DNA of 52,075 bases from Emmonsiellopsis sp. PD_33 (taxonomy: Eukaryota; Ascomycota; Eurotiomycetes; Onygenales; Ajellomycetaceae), in assembly GCA_032988165.1 (NCBI GenBank), contig JANTQF010000246.1:1-52075 (forward strand). Direction: 5' to 3'. The notes below the pieces were generated by a model, which did not search any database, was not told where the DNA came from, and saw only the letters and a program-made list of their open reading frames with translations. The first letter of the stretch is position 1. The number at the start of each line of letters is the position of its first letter. Shown here piece by piece: positions 33,215 through 43,970 of the stretch. The translations under genes were made by a program, and so were the position numbers.

Positions 33215-34204
33215 ATGGAGAGCCGCAACGAGCGTCCTTTTACTTTCTTTCCTCCAATTAGCGTCTTTGCAAAGATGTTCGACCCTGGAGAAACATACGA
33301 CAATACCCACATTGGCGGTTTAATTGGCGACCCTTTTGATCTTTCGTCTGTATAGTCAATCAAATCTTGGGAGGCATGGTTCCGCGGATATCTTTTTCTC
33401 CGATAGGGCGGGATAATCTATGAAAACTTATCTTTTCTTTCGGAAAAGAGTCCTGGGGAAGAACCAACAAAATCAATTGTGTCTACTCAAATACAGCTCC
33501 CTTTTTTTACCCTACTTAATATATCCTGGTCTCAAGCTGGCGTTTTTTTTGTTGAGTTTGGAAAACTTCCTTTTACTTTACGATCAGCTCCGTTGTGATT
33601 TAGAATACCATAGAAACTTATTATTGATGACAACAACCTGACTGGGGGACGATTTGAACCCTAACTTGTTCTATAATTAATCGCAAAGATTTTTCCCGAA
33701 CTCTTCAATATTCTCTCCTCTTGCTCAGATTGCTGTCCGTGATGTAATGTTGGTACATGAACACACCCTAGTTACATAGTACCCTTTTAACCATTTTCTC
33801 CAACTCTCCGGAGTCAAGTCGATTGTCAAGGAAGGCAATATCAAATCCTCCGTCGTCCACCAAAGCTGCCTCTCTTGCTCGGCTGCACGAGAATCGCGCT
33901 AAGTCGCGTTGTTTATAGACGCCTATCCCGATGCGGCTAGCGCCACCGCACCTCTCGTCTCCTTCTCCACCCGAACGGTCTATCAAAACAAATAGCAACC
34001 ACCACGACAGCGGATTGTACATATCACTGCTGGACCCCTCTTGTCCATTACGTGTAATTCTTCTACTCTATATATCACCTCTATTGCCTGCGTGAGGTCG
34101 ATAGTATACGCCTTTTTATTCGAGCTTACCGGAGGATCTCGTCGGCTGGTTGCAGCACAACATATATCTAGATCCATATCCTGCGCATACCGCATCCGTC
34201 TGAG
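33215..34204. other. Intergenic region upstream of the E2 gene
   Basis: 3' flank of the wall-protein gene and promoter/leader of the UBE2S-like gene. No gene is supported; the minus-strand frame at 33768-34022 lacks features. Confidence 0.5.
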
Positions 34205-35842
34205 ATGGTAAGTCCTCGCGGTGCACGCGTTATATGAAGCATATCACTATTGTATTGTGCTTCTGCGCAACGTCTCACCCCACAAGCTCTGCCTCCTATT
34301 ACGCCCTCCGTTCATGCTAACCCTCCATAGGCCAGCAACCTCCGCCGTCTAGCGGCCGACCACGCCTCCCTCCATAGCAAAGGCCTACCGCCCCACTACC
34401 TCTTCCCCCCTTCAAACGCCTCCTCGCTATTCCCAGATGACCTCACGCAGCTCACGATCCTCCTCACGGGACCGCAAGGAACCCCGTACTCGCAGGGTCT
34501 TTGGCAACTGCACCTCCGCATGCCGGAGGACTACCCCAAGAGTCCGCCAAAAGCAGCCTTCAAGACGCGCATCTGGCACCCAAATGTTGACGAGGAGTCC
34601 GGTGCCGTCTGTGTGGATACGCTGAAGAGGGATTGGGAGCCTAAGCTGACCTTGAGAGATGTGCTTGTGGTATGTTTTTACCCCAAGTTGAAGTTAGTAG
34701 TTACGGATGTGCTAAGTCGCGAGGACTATCAGACTATATCTTGCCTCCTTATTCACCCAAATCCGGACTCTGCCCTGAATTCCTCCGCGGGGGGTTTATT
34801 GCAGGATGATTATGAGGCTTTTGCACGGCAGGCGAAGCTTATGACTTCGATCCATGCGCCGATTCCCAAGGATATAAGAGATGCAGTTATGGAAGCGAAG
34901 CGCCGTGGGGATGATAGTGGCGCGGCTGTTCTAGACGAAGAAGATCGCCTGCCTATTGGTTCACGGAAAGTGTCTACCAATTTATCGAGCGTTGTTATGA
35001 AGAAGCCTGTACAGAAGAACCCTGAAGGCCGGCGGATAGAAAAACTTGATATCAGAGTTAAGGAGAATCCTCGAAACGGATCGTCATCGAGTAGTAGTCA
35101 GCAAGCGAATGAAGAGGAATCGGATACCGAAGATGCCGGCAGTGCATCAAAGGAAAATGACCCTTCGCTTTCGCCTTCCCCTGTCTGCATACTTCCACCC
35201 AGCTCACGGAAAAGCGTGCTGGGGAAAAGGCCCTTATCCGTTCTTTCGACGCCTAGTGAACCCGAGATGGTATTGGTCAATGATGATGATGCTGGTGATG
35301 ACGATGGCATGACTGCTTCAGAAAGGAATATCGCTGCAAACACGCCCCAGATGCAGGTGTGCGAGCAGCCACAGAGGAAATCGCCTAAACTTTCCGAACT
35401 GAGTAAGGGCGTCAATGCGTCGGGCCGTCTGCGGGAGGGGAGTTCTGATCGGCGCCTCGGTTCAAAAACGCCTGATCCTCGAGATGGAAACCCAGGACAA
35501 GACCATGAGATTCAGATTTATGACGAAAGCTCTCGTCAGAGCTCGCTCCTTCTTGGCTCCTCGAATGAGAAGCGCAGCGATGAGAAAGAGAACGTCGTCG
35601 GATCTCCCACCATGCCTTTTTCGGCTGCTGTGTCTATGAGGGGTAGCAAGGAACAGGCTGTCAAACACAGGGTACCTTCGATGACGGAAAATAGTGGTTC
35701 CTCTGGCTCCCCAGCTTCCAAGGCTAAACCTGTCGTCTCCATAGGGGCTACTACCATGAAGCCGTTTTCGAATCCAACCGCACGGAAGGTTTCGTCGTCT
35801 GCAGCGAAATCGAAGCCGAGGGTTGGGCTGAGAAGATTGTGA
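34205..35842 (+). CDS. UBE2S-like ubiquitin-conjugating enzyme with LRRL C-terminus
   Basis: Three exons, 34205-34207 (ATG only), 34331-34669 and 34733-35842, give 483 residues. The UBC fold spans about residues 2-160 with LTGPQGTPYSQGLW, YPKSPPKAAFKTRIWHPNV and the catalytic cysteine C95 in SGAVCVDTLKRDW. The segment CLLIHPNPDSALNSSAG and the end of the fold follow UBE2S, the E2 that extends Lys11 ubiquitin chains with the anaphase-promoting complex. A 320-residue Ser-rich tail ends GLRRL; human UBE2S also ends LRRL, which docks on the APC/C. KEN motifs at 254-256 and 399-401 suggest the enzyme is itself an APC/C substrate. The tail is much longer than in the human enzyme (222 residues in all). 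Intron 2 (63 nt) has GTATGT, a GCTAAG branch and TCAG, and contains no in-frame stop. Confidence 0.9.
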
Positions 35843-37107
35843 TCGATTGGCTGGTTGGTTAGTTATGATTATGCCGTGATTTTACTTTTTGGTTATGCAT
35901 TTGGTTTACTTTTTTTAGGATTGTATCTGGATTGGGTACAGGGGACCTTTTGGGGCGATGGTTGGTTTATGAAGTTATGACCCTTGGGACAACAATTATG
36001 GGGAGCGTTCATGCTTTTTGGAAAGGAGCAGTTGGTTAGAGGGTGTATATTTCTCCGCTTTTCTGGTTCATTTTTATAATTAGGGTGAGTGAGGCGTTTG
36101 TTTTAATAGAGTTGGGCCGTGGATAGATCCACCATCAAGGTTGGGAAGCATTCTTGATGTGATGTGGAATGAATGGATGTCATTTTGGTCCTTTCATCTC
36201 TCTCCCCTTTTCCAGCTTTGCTTGCATACTATTGCTATTGCAATCCTTGGTCTTATGTACGGGCGGTGAGCTTATTTTGGCTTACTATCTGTCTCATTCA
36301 ACAGCTTATATTTCTCCCATGAAGGTATGTATAACAATGATCTGACATGTTCATCCCTATGCTTTTGCCTGACTGACTGACTGACTGACTAGTCTAACTA
36401 TTAGGTCTTAGGCATTTTGATACTTAGGTACCTAGGATAAGTAGGTATTTCCATCCTCCTGAGTACCTCGGATGTTTCAAAGTGGATGTTCTACCCAACA
36501 TATTGGACCTATTCATCTAGAAGACTCTAACCCTGGAGGGCAGTATACAGATAGCACAGTGCATATGCTTTTCGGATGGCCATTCAAGTCTTGTCTGCTA
36601 GATATTCACGGGAATTGGAGTTACTACTGGAAACGCAACGGTAGCGCAAAGTCACTGATATTATATGATAGGATAGGATAGGACCCTTTCACTGATCGAG
36701 TGCTTTGTGATCCACGCTCGTCAATACCTTGAAGCCCGCGCCTTTTCTAGGAGGGTGGGCGTGAATGGGTGCAGGCGGATGGGATGAGTGGGAATGTAAG
36801 TTTCTTCACCATTTTTTATTGATTATCCTCTTTACTTTGAACTCCTATTTACTTTGAACTTTTGTTTTCTTTCTTTTCTTGTCCCTTCTTCGTCTTTTCC
36901 TTCTTCTATTTTTTTACTACATGAAAATAACCCCCCAGTTATCGCGATAGGGAAAAAACTTATCTACATCTTTCTCTTGGTGGAAAATACCTACTACTTA
37001 CATCCAAGCACTCGCCCTTCCCTATGCTTGAACGGGCGTGGCCTCCCTCGCATAATCATACCTTATTAACCCCTTGATTATCTAGATCGAGCCAGCTATC
37101 TCTATCT
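35843..37107. other. Gene-poor spacer with microsatellites
   Basis: Contains a (CTGA)5.5 microsatellite at 36369-36390 and a short ATAGG repeat near 36665-36682. No gene is supported. Confidence 0.5.
36369..36390 (+). repeat. (CTGA)n microsatellite
   Basis: Five and a half perfect copies of a 4-bp unit. Confidence 0.9.
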
Positions 37108-37526
37108 ATGTTATGGCCTATCCGCGCGGCCGTTGTCCGCCGGCACAACTCGACTGATGCTCAACGCACCACTCCATTCCACTCCGAACTATCAGGTATA
37201 TCGTCTTTCTCATCGGAAGATACTATGTCTTCGTCGTCACTTGTACGAGCAACCCAGAGGCCGAGATCGCAACTCCCATCCATCGTCGTGTACTCACTAT
37301 GTGGGGTGCTCAAAGGTGATATGGTGAGACTGTTTTGGAAAGAGTATTTCCTGCACTACCTTTATCTGATACAACAGGCATCCTTCAGGTCGATCAGGGG
37401 TTGGTCGCCGGCTATGTCCGAAATTGCCTGGACACGAACACGTTACGGTCGCTCTTTTTGAAAAATCAGTCGCTATTCGAGGAATACGTTTCCCTCAGGG
37501 GGAAAGGGTTAGAAGCCCCACATTAA
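37108..37526 (+). CDS. Possible hypothetical ORF, weakly supported
   Basis: A 117-codon frame opens at an ATG (37108). A possible 54-nt intron (GTGAGA donor at about 37324, ACAG at 37377) could join it to a shorter second exon, but no homologous protein is recognised. It lies at the edge of the decayed repeat region and may be a fragment or chance. Confidence 0.2.
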
Positions 37527-37822
37527 GGGACTGAATATAAAATTGGTCATGGCGGCTCTGAGAACTGATGAACGTAAGAGCACTTTGAAGTACTACCCAA
37601 CACCCAACCCAGACAAAAGCTCTTCTTGGAAGAGTACTCGGTCTTCCACAACTGTTGTCCATATGTGGGAGAACCTGAGAACCCCTCTTCAATCTCGTCC
37701 TTTGATCAACGAATTGTGAAAAATACGACAACCACGACACTATATCACAATTCTTCTTTTTTCTTTCACTATTACTTCACTTCTACTTTATTCCCCCCCC
37801 CTTCTTTTTCTTCCCTTTTACA

Positions 37823-38097
37823 ATGGCTCTAGGTAAGAGAGCTGTGGCCCGCGTCAAAGCGGGTGAGATCCCTGATAGTGATGATCAGGGGTCTGATCTC
37901 TTCCCAGAGTTGACCTCTGAGGAAGAACGCCGGGTGGGCTGCGTGTTACTGGTTACCCGTTCCCGCTGGTACGACTGTGAATAGCATTGCAAGCTAGTCG
38001 ACGGGCCTGAGCCTTATTGCAAGGGACACCTCATTGCGAACATGTCTGGGCCCAGGTGGATCCGTTCATCGGAAGCTTTCTCCTTTTCAATTATCTA
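37823..38097 (+). pseudogene. Broken hypothetical gene, acidic N-terminal fragment
   Basis: An ATG at 37823 after a C/T-rich leader opens 53 codons with a plausible soluble start (KAGEIPDSDDQGSDLFPELT, then EEERRVGCVLLVTRSRWYDCE) ending at TAG 37982-37984. The same frame stays open for another 37 codons (HCKLVDGPEPYCKGHL and beyond) until about 38097. The single stop inside an otherwise protein-like run suggests a decayed gene, possibly from a repeat family. Function unknown. Confidence 0.4.
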
Positions 38098-39797
38098 GCA
38101 TGGTGGGAGGAAAAAGAGATCGAGGACGGAACTATGATCCGCTGCTCGTCTATTCCCTATCCTCTATAACATATACCTCTGTCGAACGCAAAGGGGGGAT
38201 GACCGTTCTTACTTAAACTCGAAATGGAACTCGATGCACTCCCTGCAGAGTGCAAGGACCAGACAATATACACACCCCTCATGTCGCTGCGGTTCGGGCT
38301 TAAGCCCATCTTCAGCATTATATATCCCTCGCGGACTCAGTTTAAGATGGGTGGGAGAGATTACGGCCCTCTGGGAGAAGTCGAAAAAGGGAAAATATCC
38401 AGCCCAATCCTCGGGGTTTATGGCAGCTCCTGGACGTCTACGTGACGCGTGCTGCTTTTGGCTTTCCGGATATTTCGGTTTGTGAGACAGCTTGGGTTAG
38501 TTATCCCTTTCATTGCATTGCTCTACTGTTAAATCGACCTCTTCAGGGAAAGCCTGATCATATACTCTTAATACTCGATCTATCTTCTCTTTTCCTCGTT
38601 GAATCAAGCTACTGCTTTCAATAACGTCAGTTTGCAAACCAAGGCCGTACGAGAGAGGTCAAATCCCATCTAGATGAAAACTTTGCCGACTTTACTAGGG
38701 AGTAAATACAGCACTCTACATGGGCCACCGGTTGATACCAATGAGGATATATGCGCGGTGTTATTAGAGTCGTTACTCTGCCAGTGTCAGAAGGGCACGG
38801 CACCAAGGTTTTATTCCATGAAGGGATGCTGGCTCTCAATGATCTACTTCGTCTCAGCTGTTTTACAGCCTTGGGAAGTCTATAACAATAACGACCCCGT
38901 CTTCCCTAGACTCATGGCCAAAATCCCCAGACGCGAATATAGTGATTCCCTGGACGGTCATTTCCGCCAAGGTCTCATACGTTTTTACGATAATTCCCAC
39001 CCGGCGAAGCGACCCATCTCCATGGGCGATACGATGTCCCAAAGGGAAACATGAAATAGCAGAAAACGACCACGTCAACTGACAAATCATACCTATACAA
39101 GGTAGTTGCAATCAATAATGATATTGGTATGTTAACCAGTGCTGTTGTGTCCTCGTGACGGTTGCCATTTATTCCCCTTTAGATTTAAACTGCAGCTAAC
39201 ATCCGAAAATTCTTCGCAGATACTGTCAATTCTACATACTATGAATGACTAGGAGTCCATTGTTGAGAAGGCACTAGCCTGGAGAAATATGGAACTGGGC
39301 TCAACAACGTGAGTTTGGGCCCAAGGTCATGAATATGGATATCGTCGACCGTACATTAAATACCTACTTACATGGCTCAACCAACCATCACTACAACAAC
39401 AACAAAAGTAACAACGACGACGATGGACTCTCCCGATATCTTAATGGCATAACTTCCCGAGGGCGGAGTTAATGCAATTTTACCTGGATTCTGGAAACCA
39501 GGTCATGGAACTATACATGATCAAATACAACAAGGAGGCACAACCGGGGGACAACAATAGAGCCACCACGCGCAGAGCTATGAAACTCACAAAAATAGCA
39601 GAGGCCAGTCAAGACAACACAGACCATAATAACGGAGGAAACCACCTGAATATCGAGAGGAAAGCTCTGTGGGAAACTCTCCACAGCTCAAAAGACTATC
39701 GGACACATGGATTGATATTGGATGGGCTCTTCGCTTGGACAAGCCCACATACTTTTTGGGAATATAATAAGCGAGCAGAACATGGTTCAAGGGCACC
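38098..39797. other. Decayed repeat-like region, nothing readable
   Basis: Several 60-140 codon frames exist (38674-39054 and 39472-39891) with no recognised domain. By position they may be the upstream part of the retroelement relic. Confidence 0.35.
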
Positions 39798-40030
39798 AAT
39801 GGCGCAAATTATATCTCCGATGTTGATGCTGCTTCGTTGTTTTACCATTGGCGCATCCACCCGGAAGATCGAGCGAAGCTCACCGCCGTGACCCATCGTG
39901 GTTAGGAAATATACGATGTGGCCATCATATGATATATCGATTCCGCCGCGTATATTTAATGGACAGATGGATGTTCGTCCCCGGGACTTCCGTGAGCTCG
40001 CGCGTATTTACATACTTCCAGGGCACTCTG
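39798..40030 (+). pseudogene. Ty3/gypsy reverse-transcriptase relic
   Basis: The frame from 39798 reads YISDVDAASLFYHWRIHPED, then KLTAVTHRG, a stop in place of Gln, and YDVAII, matching the block around the first catalytic Asp of fungal gypsy reverse transcriptases. The match continues in another frame at about 39956-40010 as GQMDVRPRDFRELARIYI, the run just before the YIDD box, which is lost. At least two stops and one frameshift make it inactive. Terminal repeats were not found. Confidence 0.65.
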
Positions 40031-41476
40031 GCAAGAGGCTTCTGTGGGTGGTATACCCCGCTGACTTTGATACCGAAGCCCCGGGGTCTCCATGAAGAGT
40101 GCACAGCTGAAGAAATTAACGTCGAGTATTTTGAAAAGAGCTTGCAGGAGCTAGCGCCTGCACTCGAAGATGGACAGGCATTCGTGATATTTATGGCAAT
40201 CGCAGGGAACTCAGGCAAGTTTCAAAATGAGTTTTTCCCTGCCCGTCATAAGTCTGTGATTTCCACCACTATATCCTGCTAAAAAAGATCACAAATGCCA
40301 CGTTAAATGGAAGCAAGAGTCACGTTTCCTAGGCCCGCAAGGCCCATCCAACAACCATGTTGATGATTCATTCAAAGCTCTTCACAATAACCGCCTTGTT
40401 TTGTTCTCTGGAGCTACCTTGAGAATCTTACTCTAGGAAGGCAGTTTCTTTCGGTCCTATTTACCATGATCCCCCCCACCCTTTGGGACGCTGGGTTGTT
40501 TCATTAGTGCCTTGGAATATTTTACCCCTTAACGACAGGAGGGGAAGCAACACACCATCCTAACGGCTGCCCATATTGTTGATGAAACTAGAGACCACAT
40601 TGTATGTGGAGGATCTGACTAACCGCTCTCATGTTCATTAACCTATCCAAGGCCCCATAAAACAGATACATCACATCTTGGATTGGTGAGCATTGCTGGC
40701 AGTCATCGGTGACACGGGAAAGACACTTTACATTGAAATAACTACAATGGGGACCTCGCAATGCTGACAACCACAAACCAGTTTGAGCGCATTGGCGGAA
40801 GACCTTAGCTAGACCCCGTTGGGAGGTTGACTGGCCGGTCCTTGACGAAATCTGCCTACTCGACCTACCCCCCGACATTCCCGACAATTCCATCTCTTGC
40901 ACACGAGGAGATGTCAGCTGCCACAGAATTTTTGGCCCCTCAGCAGCTCCAAGCTTCCTAGCTCTAGCCAGGGCGGTACTGGTCGACGAACCCTAGACAG
41001 CACGAGGAACTCCTTCGCCATTGTCTTAGTTAACGAAAAGAACTTGATACTAGATTCGCAACAGGGATATTAGCCTTTCATTGCTCTCCACCCAGGATTC
41101 AAGGACCCTGTTGGGCGTGGGACCCAGGTCCACAAGTCCCTCAAATACTGACAGTATGGCCAAATGAACTGGCCTCTTATTCTTGCCAAAATTTTGTCTG
41201 GCTTTTCTGGCTTACACAAAAGGGAAAACCAACACTATCGACACCTGCATGCTTCCAACCTTGTTGGAACAGCATCCTGCATCCAGCGACAAATCAAAAT
41301 TTGGCAATCCAGCATCATGCCACAATCTTCTCTACTTCCTCGGCCACATATTCACTTGCAACTTCTGTGATGCTACAGGCTGGTAATGCTACTCCTTTAA
41401 TCAGATGGCCATCCCTCATAGGACTTCACTTGCTGACGCCTTTATCAGTGAGCATTCTAGGATTAGCTAGCTCCGA
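40031..41476. other. Unreadable repeat-derived sequence
   Basis: Probably the continuation of the retroelement relic; a minus-strand frame at 40588-40902 has several Cys/His residues but no clear domain. No gene is called. Confidence 0.3.
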
Positions 41477-42160
41477 GTCTGCTTCATTCTTGAGGTGATA
41501 TATGTAATCAATCAGATATGCACTCTCATCAGCTCATTAGACCTTCACTTTCAGCATTCAGCTCAGTTATCATTGCCACAGCTTCCACTTCACTCTCCTC
41601 CACAATCTGATCTCAGTGGTAATCAACATTGTTGGGCCACTGCTATTCTCTCACTTGCCAGGTAGGGTTCACCACTACCATCTACCTTCTTTATCTGATG
41701 TATAGCTTTTTAAAGACAGGAGACTTCCCTTTCATCACTCCCTGATACACCATACCAATTCACCCCCACATTTTCCTCTCTCAATGAGAACACCCTTTCA
41801 TCTTTGTCTCTCTTTGATAATACCTGGGGAATCAATTCTGTTTACACACATTAACTTCCTGTCAGTTGACCTGTTGGCAAGAGAGCCTCACAGCTCACCT
41901 ATAGCAGTGCATATCCCTTTATTTTGAGAAACCTGATTCCATTGCCATTGACATCCAATTCTGACCAAACTAGAGACTAATAGCTTGTTTTACTATTATA
42001 TCTCTAGTATTCTCAATGTCTCTTGTTATCAGCAACCAACAAACCCTGGCACCAGCCCAATCCATATATAACCCTCATGATCTACTACAGTGCATGCCTC
42101 CTGAATGCTTTCCACTCATTCTGTAACACCTCCCTGCCTCATCATAAGCTCTGCAAAACT
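41477..42160. repeat. CpG-free stretch, probable mutated repeat
   Basis: No CG dinucleotide is seen from about 41477 to 42160, while both flanks have CpGs at normal density. The same signature marks the MULE. Minus-strand reading is riddled with stops; the parent element is unidentified. Confidence 0.5.
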
Positions 42161-43970
42161 CGCACAGAGGCATCCGCTACTGATGTACCTCCCTTCAGTG
42201 GTCTGAGTGATGGCTCTTTTTCAACGTTCTCACCGTTGACTTCCCTTGGTGTTAGACTCTACCAACCGTCAACACTATGCTGGCCCATTTTAAGCCTTCC
42301 ACCGCCTTGCATAGCACGCTATTCCACGCCGGTAACACATTATGCTTCTCTACGATCCAAAACCAAACTCGGCCTAGCTAACGGCTATGGCTTTCAAGAG
42401 CCCATCCCTGCTGGACCGGGTTGAGTCTGCAAAGCACAAGCTAGGTATTCCAGTGGGCCCCCACCCCATGGGGAAAGGGGTTGCAGTGCCATGTAAGGAG
42501 TGCAATGAGGCACTTTGTGCCTTCCTTCTTACCCGGCTCTCATAACCTAAATACACAAACATCTAGCATTGAAACTAGACGACAAGCAACATTCTAAACT
42601 CAGGCTTGACGAGTTGAAATTGTGAACTGCTTACTCTCCCGTCTTTAAATCATGCTACCTTCAGTCTACTAAAGAGTATCCAGTCCACTAAACCTGGGCC
42701 CAGATGGCCCTACCCACTGTGCACCAGTATTGGGTTTCTCATGATTCCACAGGTGCCAACAACAGCAACAGTCTCAGCAACAGAGAGGAGTGCATTACTA
42801 TGAACTAACTGCTATTTAGCTACATGCATGAATAGTTAGTTACCCATCTAACGGACAATCAAGGAACAAGACCAGACCATTGCCACTCTACGTGCAGAAC
42901 TACAGGAAGCAAAGAAGGAGATGAATTGACGCAGCAAAGGATCTGATGAACGCGGCCGAATTGATGGGAAATTTGCAGGACACGCTGAAGGAAAAAGAAG
43001 GGGTAATAGACCGTCTCTACGCGCAGTTGAAGGAGGGATGTACTGCCCGCCATGCTGATTCTTGCATGTACTTACCATACCATCTTTTGGAATACTGTAC
43101 ACATAAGTGTCTCATTCCAGCAATCATTCCAAGTACCACAATGTCTGGTTTTTGTTGAAGAAGTTCATGGAAGACATAGAAGCCCATGCTGTTGATGGCC
43201 TGAACAAGAGACTAAGAGCAAGAAGCTATGCACCATGATGTTACAACACCCTTGTCATCAAGTTTATTAATTACCCCATTCCTTGAAACAAAATAAAAGT
43301 AAAAGCACTCTTTTTATTTCACCTATGTATGTAAACTTAGCAATATCAATAAATATATCATCTGATAGCAACGGTGATACCAAATAATAACTTAATCTCC
43401 TCGTCCATCTCCCCCCTCCAGCAATTTCAGACGAACAAAAAAATGATTATAACCAGCTCCTAGAAACCTCCACGCTATTATAAAATGCAAAACTGAAAAT
43501 AAACTGCTATCTCATCCGTATTCTTTGCAACTTAAAACTCATCTTCTCCATCCATAGTATTATTAACTCAACGCAAGTCACTTCTCTCACTCTTCTCTCC
43601 AACCATTTTTCCAGTTCCCGTGTCCCATTTTAGCAAAGATTTGGCGCGTCGTCTGTGCTGGACATCCGTTTATCACCTAGTGATGGTGAACACGGATTCC
43701 TAAATCCTCTAGGATTGACGTGTAGGAATATCAACGACGAAGGAGGGAGAACCAAACCGGGCGTTAGGAGCTTGAAATCACACTGGGCATATGTGAAACG
43801 AGGCTTCGACAAAAGAAAGACTATCCGCAAACAGCAAGAGTTGTTGGGATTAATGTCGGTAAAATATTTTGTGAAACAGCGCGATACCAATGACATTCGA
43901 CGAAGAGAAACATATAGAACAGTAGACTGAAAACTAAACTGTAAGAGGAACGTCCTACGTCTGTAGGCAG
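42161..43970. other. Intergenic and repeat-like region before SSD1
   Basis: Contains a short coiled-coil-like coding remnant on the plus strand near 42850-43060 (reading ATLRAELQEAKKEM before a stop), possibly gag-derived, and then the SSD1 3' flank. No intact gene is seen. Confidence 0.35.

Noticed and set aside
32702..33323. Long Pro-rich plus frame and Gly/Trp-rich minus frame
   Set aside because: They are shadows of the 84-bp repeat; the frame with signal peptide, intron and GPI tail is the gene.
42850..43060. Coiled-coil-like fragment as a gene
   Set aside because: Only about 20 readable codons before a stop; no start or partner exon found.
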